A stretch of 64,000 nucleotides of DNA. It comes from CAWFPR01 sp963817635. GTDB taxonomy: Bacteria; Acidobacteriota; Vicinamibacteria; Vicinamibacterales; 2-12-FULL-66-21. The position numbers and the translations under genes are program-made. This document shows, one piece after another, positions 61,201 to 64,000 of this stretch. The DNA lies in NCBI GenBank assembly GCA_963817635.1, contig CAWFPR010000005.1, positions 763,516 through 827,515 on the forward strand, read 5' to 3'. Under the pieces are notes generated by a model that saw nothing but the letters and a program-made list of their open reading frames with translations, was not told the DNA's origin and searched no databases. How positions within the stretch are numbered: position 1 is the stretch's first letter; each line of letters begins with the position of its first letter.

Positions 61201-64000
61201 AGGTCCGCCGGCTCGATGCCTCGATCACCCTGGACGCCGGCGGCCTCGAGGCGCTCGGAATCACGCTGGGTCCAGGCGACATCGATGCGGGGGGCGTACC
61301 GGCTGAGTCCGATTCTGACGATCGCCGCGGGCGATCGCCCCGATGGCGGCCGCCGCGTGGATCTGGGGCTGTCAGGCGATGCGAACGCCACCCGCGGATT
61401 CGTGGCGCGCTGGAATCTCGGCGGTCCCTTTGCGCTCGTCACGCTCCCGGATGGAATCCAGTGACGCGGAGGCTGTGGCGCTATCGCGATCCTCGGCGAG
61501 GTGCTCGATCTGGTCGCGGTGTTCGCCATTGCCACCAGCGCCGTGCAGGACCTGCTCGACAACGCGGATGGGAACAGCACCGTGCGCGAAATCCTGCAGG
61601 GCGTGGTGCTGGATCCGAACAACCAGGCCGTCCTGGACGCGGGTCTCTACGATCCCGATGCGCTCCTCGTCCGGATTCTTCAGCTTGGCGTCAACTTCGC
61701 GGATGCCGCGCCTTCGACGGCTCTCGACGGCGGCCTGACCGTCGGAGTCCGGAAGGACGGTCACGATGCGAAGCTGACGCTGGGGATCACGGGGCGGGCG
61801 CCCGTGAGCAGCGGCGATCTCATCGTGTCGATCGAAGCCGACTCGCGCTGGATCACCGGGCAGCCCGCTGCGGAACTGGCGCTCACGGTCCTCAACGACA
61901 GCGGTGGAAACATTGCGTTTGCGCCGGCCTTCGCGTGCAACGGTGTGGGTATTCGTATCAGCCGCGGCAGCGGTCCGGTCTGCTCGATACCGCGGTCACG
62001 CTCGGTTCCATTGCGATTCATCTGTACAGGAGAAGTCGAGGCGAACGGCAGCCTGTCGGGCGGCGCGCAGCTTCAATTGAGCGACCTCGCCGTGTCGCTG
62101 GCCGGCGCGCAGGGCGGCAACCCGGTGGCGCAGGGCGTCATGAACGACGCGAACTCTGGCTCGACCCGGCTCGCGCCGTCGTTCAGTCCCGCCTTCGCCA
62201 TCCAGAAGCACAGGCCGCAATCCGCTGCTCATCTCCCCTGAGTGCGGGGGAAGGGAGCGGGCCGTGGTGGCTCGCGATTCAGAAGGGGTTCGGCCCGGTC
62301 TACATCGAGCAGGTCGGATTTGGCGTGAGCGCCACGGAGTTCGAGCTGCAGAGCATCTCGCTGCTGCTCGACGGCCGCGTGTCGCTCTTCGGCCTAGCAG
62401 CCGCGGTCGATGATGTTTCAGCTCACCTACTTCGTGTCGCCTGGCGCCAACGTGTTCAATCCGGCGTACTGGTGGGTCAATCTGGCGGGCTTTGCCATCA
62501 ACGCCGACATCACGGGCGGTGGAGCAAGTTGGCGGGCGGCCTGCGCAAGTTCGGCGACGGCGAGTCGGTTGAGTACCGTCGGCATGCTGATAGCGCGCTT
62601 CGCCGTCTACGGGCTGTCGGTGTACGGCGGGTATGGCACCGGCCTCCTCGACGGTGCCGCGCTTCGCGTCGTTCTTTGCGTTCGGAGCGATCAACGGACC
62701 AATCGGCGGACCACCGGCGTTCTTCCTGACCGGCATCGGCGGTGGGCTGGGGATCAACCGCGGGCTCACCTTCCCCGAGGTCTGTCCACGTTCGACGAGT
62801 TCCCCTTCATCAAGGCGCTCAATCCGGCGGCCGAGCCGGCCGACAATCCGATGGCCGAACTCGCTGTCACTGCGTCCCGCTCCTTTCCGATGAAGTCCGG
62901 AGAGTTCTGGTTCGCGGCCGGCATCAGCTTCACGAGCTTCGCGCTCGTCGATGGCGTCGCGGTCGTGTCGGTGGCCATCGGCGACGGCCTGGGAATCGCG
63001 CTGCTCGGTCTGGCGCGCATCGGCCCTTCCGCGTCCGGAACTGGCGCTGGTGTCGATCGAACTGGGCCTCATCGCGCGTTTTTCCTCGAGCGAGGGCGTG
63101 CTGTGGATTCAGGCCCAACTGACGGACAACTCCTGGATCCTGGACGAATGGGTTCGGCTGACCGGTGGTTTTGCGTTCGTCACCTGGTTCGCGGGACCCA
63201 ACGCAGGGCAGTTCGTGCTCACGCTCGGCGGTTACCATCCCAGCTTCAAGCGCCCCGACTATCCCGTCGTCCCGCGGCTTGGATTCCAGTGGAGCGTCAG
63301 CACCCAGATCACCGTGAAGGGCGAAGCCTACTTCGCGCTGACGTCCGAGGCGGTGATGGCCGGCGGATGCGCTGACGGCGTCGGCCGATTTCGGGTCGGC
63401 GTGGGCGACGGTGAAGTTCGGCGCCGACGGGATCGTGTACCTCGATCCATTCCGGTACAACGTGCAGCAGGATGCCTAGATCGCGGCCGGCGTGACGATC
63501 GACACATGGCTCGGCGACGTGTCGTTCTCGCTCTCCAAGGGCGCGAGCATCCACGTGATGGGTCCCGCGGTTCCACGGGAGTGTGTGGTTCGACGTCGGC
63601 CCCGTCGGACTCACGGTGCCGTTTGGCGGCGCGACCCAGTCGAGCGACATCTATATCAGCTGGACCGACTTCGTCCGGAAGTATCTCGAAGAGGCGTCAC
63701 CGGGTGTCGCGCGGGTCATCACGGCCATGCCGGGGAAGGGATCGCTGCCCCCGGGAACGGGGACCGGCGGCGCGACCGACACGGCCACGGCGGATGGTTC
63801 GGCCGAGCGCGCCCGTTCGAGGTGTTCTCGGAGTTCGAGGAATCACGGTCACCACACTCGTGCCGACGGTGACACTGAGCCTCGAGGGCGCCGACGAGAC
63901 CCACCTGCCGAGCGGCACGCTCGGCATGGTGAAGATGAACGTGGCGGGGGCCAACTCGGTGCTCGAACTCGGGCTCGTCGGGGGCGGCAATCCCCTGGGC
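55231..64000 (+). pseudogene. Third giant beta-rich protein (DUF6603-like at its C-terminal part), heavily frameshifted, truncated by window end
   Basis: At least 2900 codons. GTG 55231, five bases after GGGGA, starts a clean stretch to a TAG at 55711-55713; restoring one base there (TTCACGGTAGAA) continues into VEILLAVAAGIAEDAGQ, so the stop is probably part of the decay. From there coding continues in fragments of 30-330 residues that switch among the three frames about twenty times. The longest clean pieces are 58160-59160 and 59160-59700. Near the window end the family signs appear: LTLGGYHPSFKRPDY (compare VTVGGFHPAYQPPP in paralogues 1 and 2), EAYFALTSEAVMAGG, WATVKFGADGIVYLDPFRYN and TIDTWLGDVSFSLS. 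Conserved blocks survive in every frame, which shows former function. Decay or poor local sequence quality are both possible. Confidence 0.68.

Overview
The window is a GC-rich bacterial chromosome segment, most likely from an Acidobacteriota member, perhaps of the Vicinamibacteria, and probably an environmental assembly. Three things support this: two FtsX/MacB-type permeases of the acidobacterial ADOP kind (one beside a PadR repressor), a collapsed Oar-like TonB-dependent receptor, and a secreted protein built of carboxypeptidase-regulatory-like repeats. The taxonomy is inferred from gene content only. No tRNA, rRNA, CRISPR array, insertion sequence or phage integrase was recognised.

Layout. 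0-6 kb: a partial unknown gene, a PEP-synthase-like phosphotransfer protein with its domains in unusual order, and a MaeB-like malic enzyme/phosphotransacetylase fusion whose malic active-site residues are replaced. These three overlap by GTGA/ATGA junctions. 6-11 kb: pgi, a CPA1 Na+/H+ antiporter and an M3 peptidase, also joined by ATGA overlaps. 11-12 kb: a VapBC module with a palindrome over its promoter. 12-17.4 kb: ADOP permease with PadR, and an M13 metallopeptidase. 17.5-23.4 kb: glycan genes (two family 2 glycosyltransferases, an FAD-dependent UDP-galactopyranose-mutase-like oxidoreductase and a GT39-like membrane glycosyltransferase). 23.4-25.8 kb: a second ADOP permease.

26.0-47.5 kb is the most unusual part: seven genes on one strand encode a phospholipase-D-type enzyme, two giant beta-rich proteins of the kind I know as DUF6603, a trypsin-like protease with an intact triad, and three large uncharacterised proteins (about 1060, 1770 and 639 residues). 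None has a visible Sec signal peptide. The two giant paralogues share a 1.6 kb core that is almost identical in DNA, while their flanks are diverged and use different synonymous codons. I infer a recently homogenised or imported cassette. I cannot name the function of this locus.

47.6-53.3 kb holds a second toxin-antitoxin pair with paired palindromes at its start, a lipoprotein, an NAD malic enzyme with intact catalytic motifs, a small winged-helix-like protein and the repeat protein. From 53.4 kb on the DNA is decayed: a TonB receptor and a glycerophosphodiesterase each reduced to their two ends, then an 8.8 kb stretch encoding a third giant beta-rich protein broken by some twenty frame changes and running off the window.

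Single frameshifts also occur in otherwise conserved genes (M3 and M13 peptidases, malic enzyme, ADOP2), so part of the breakage may be sequencing error. The large internal deletions at 53-55 kb are harder to explain that way.
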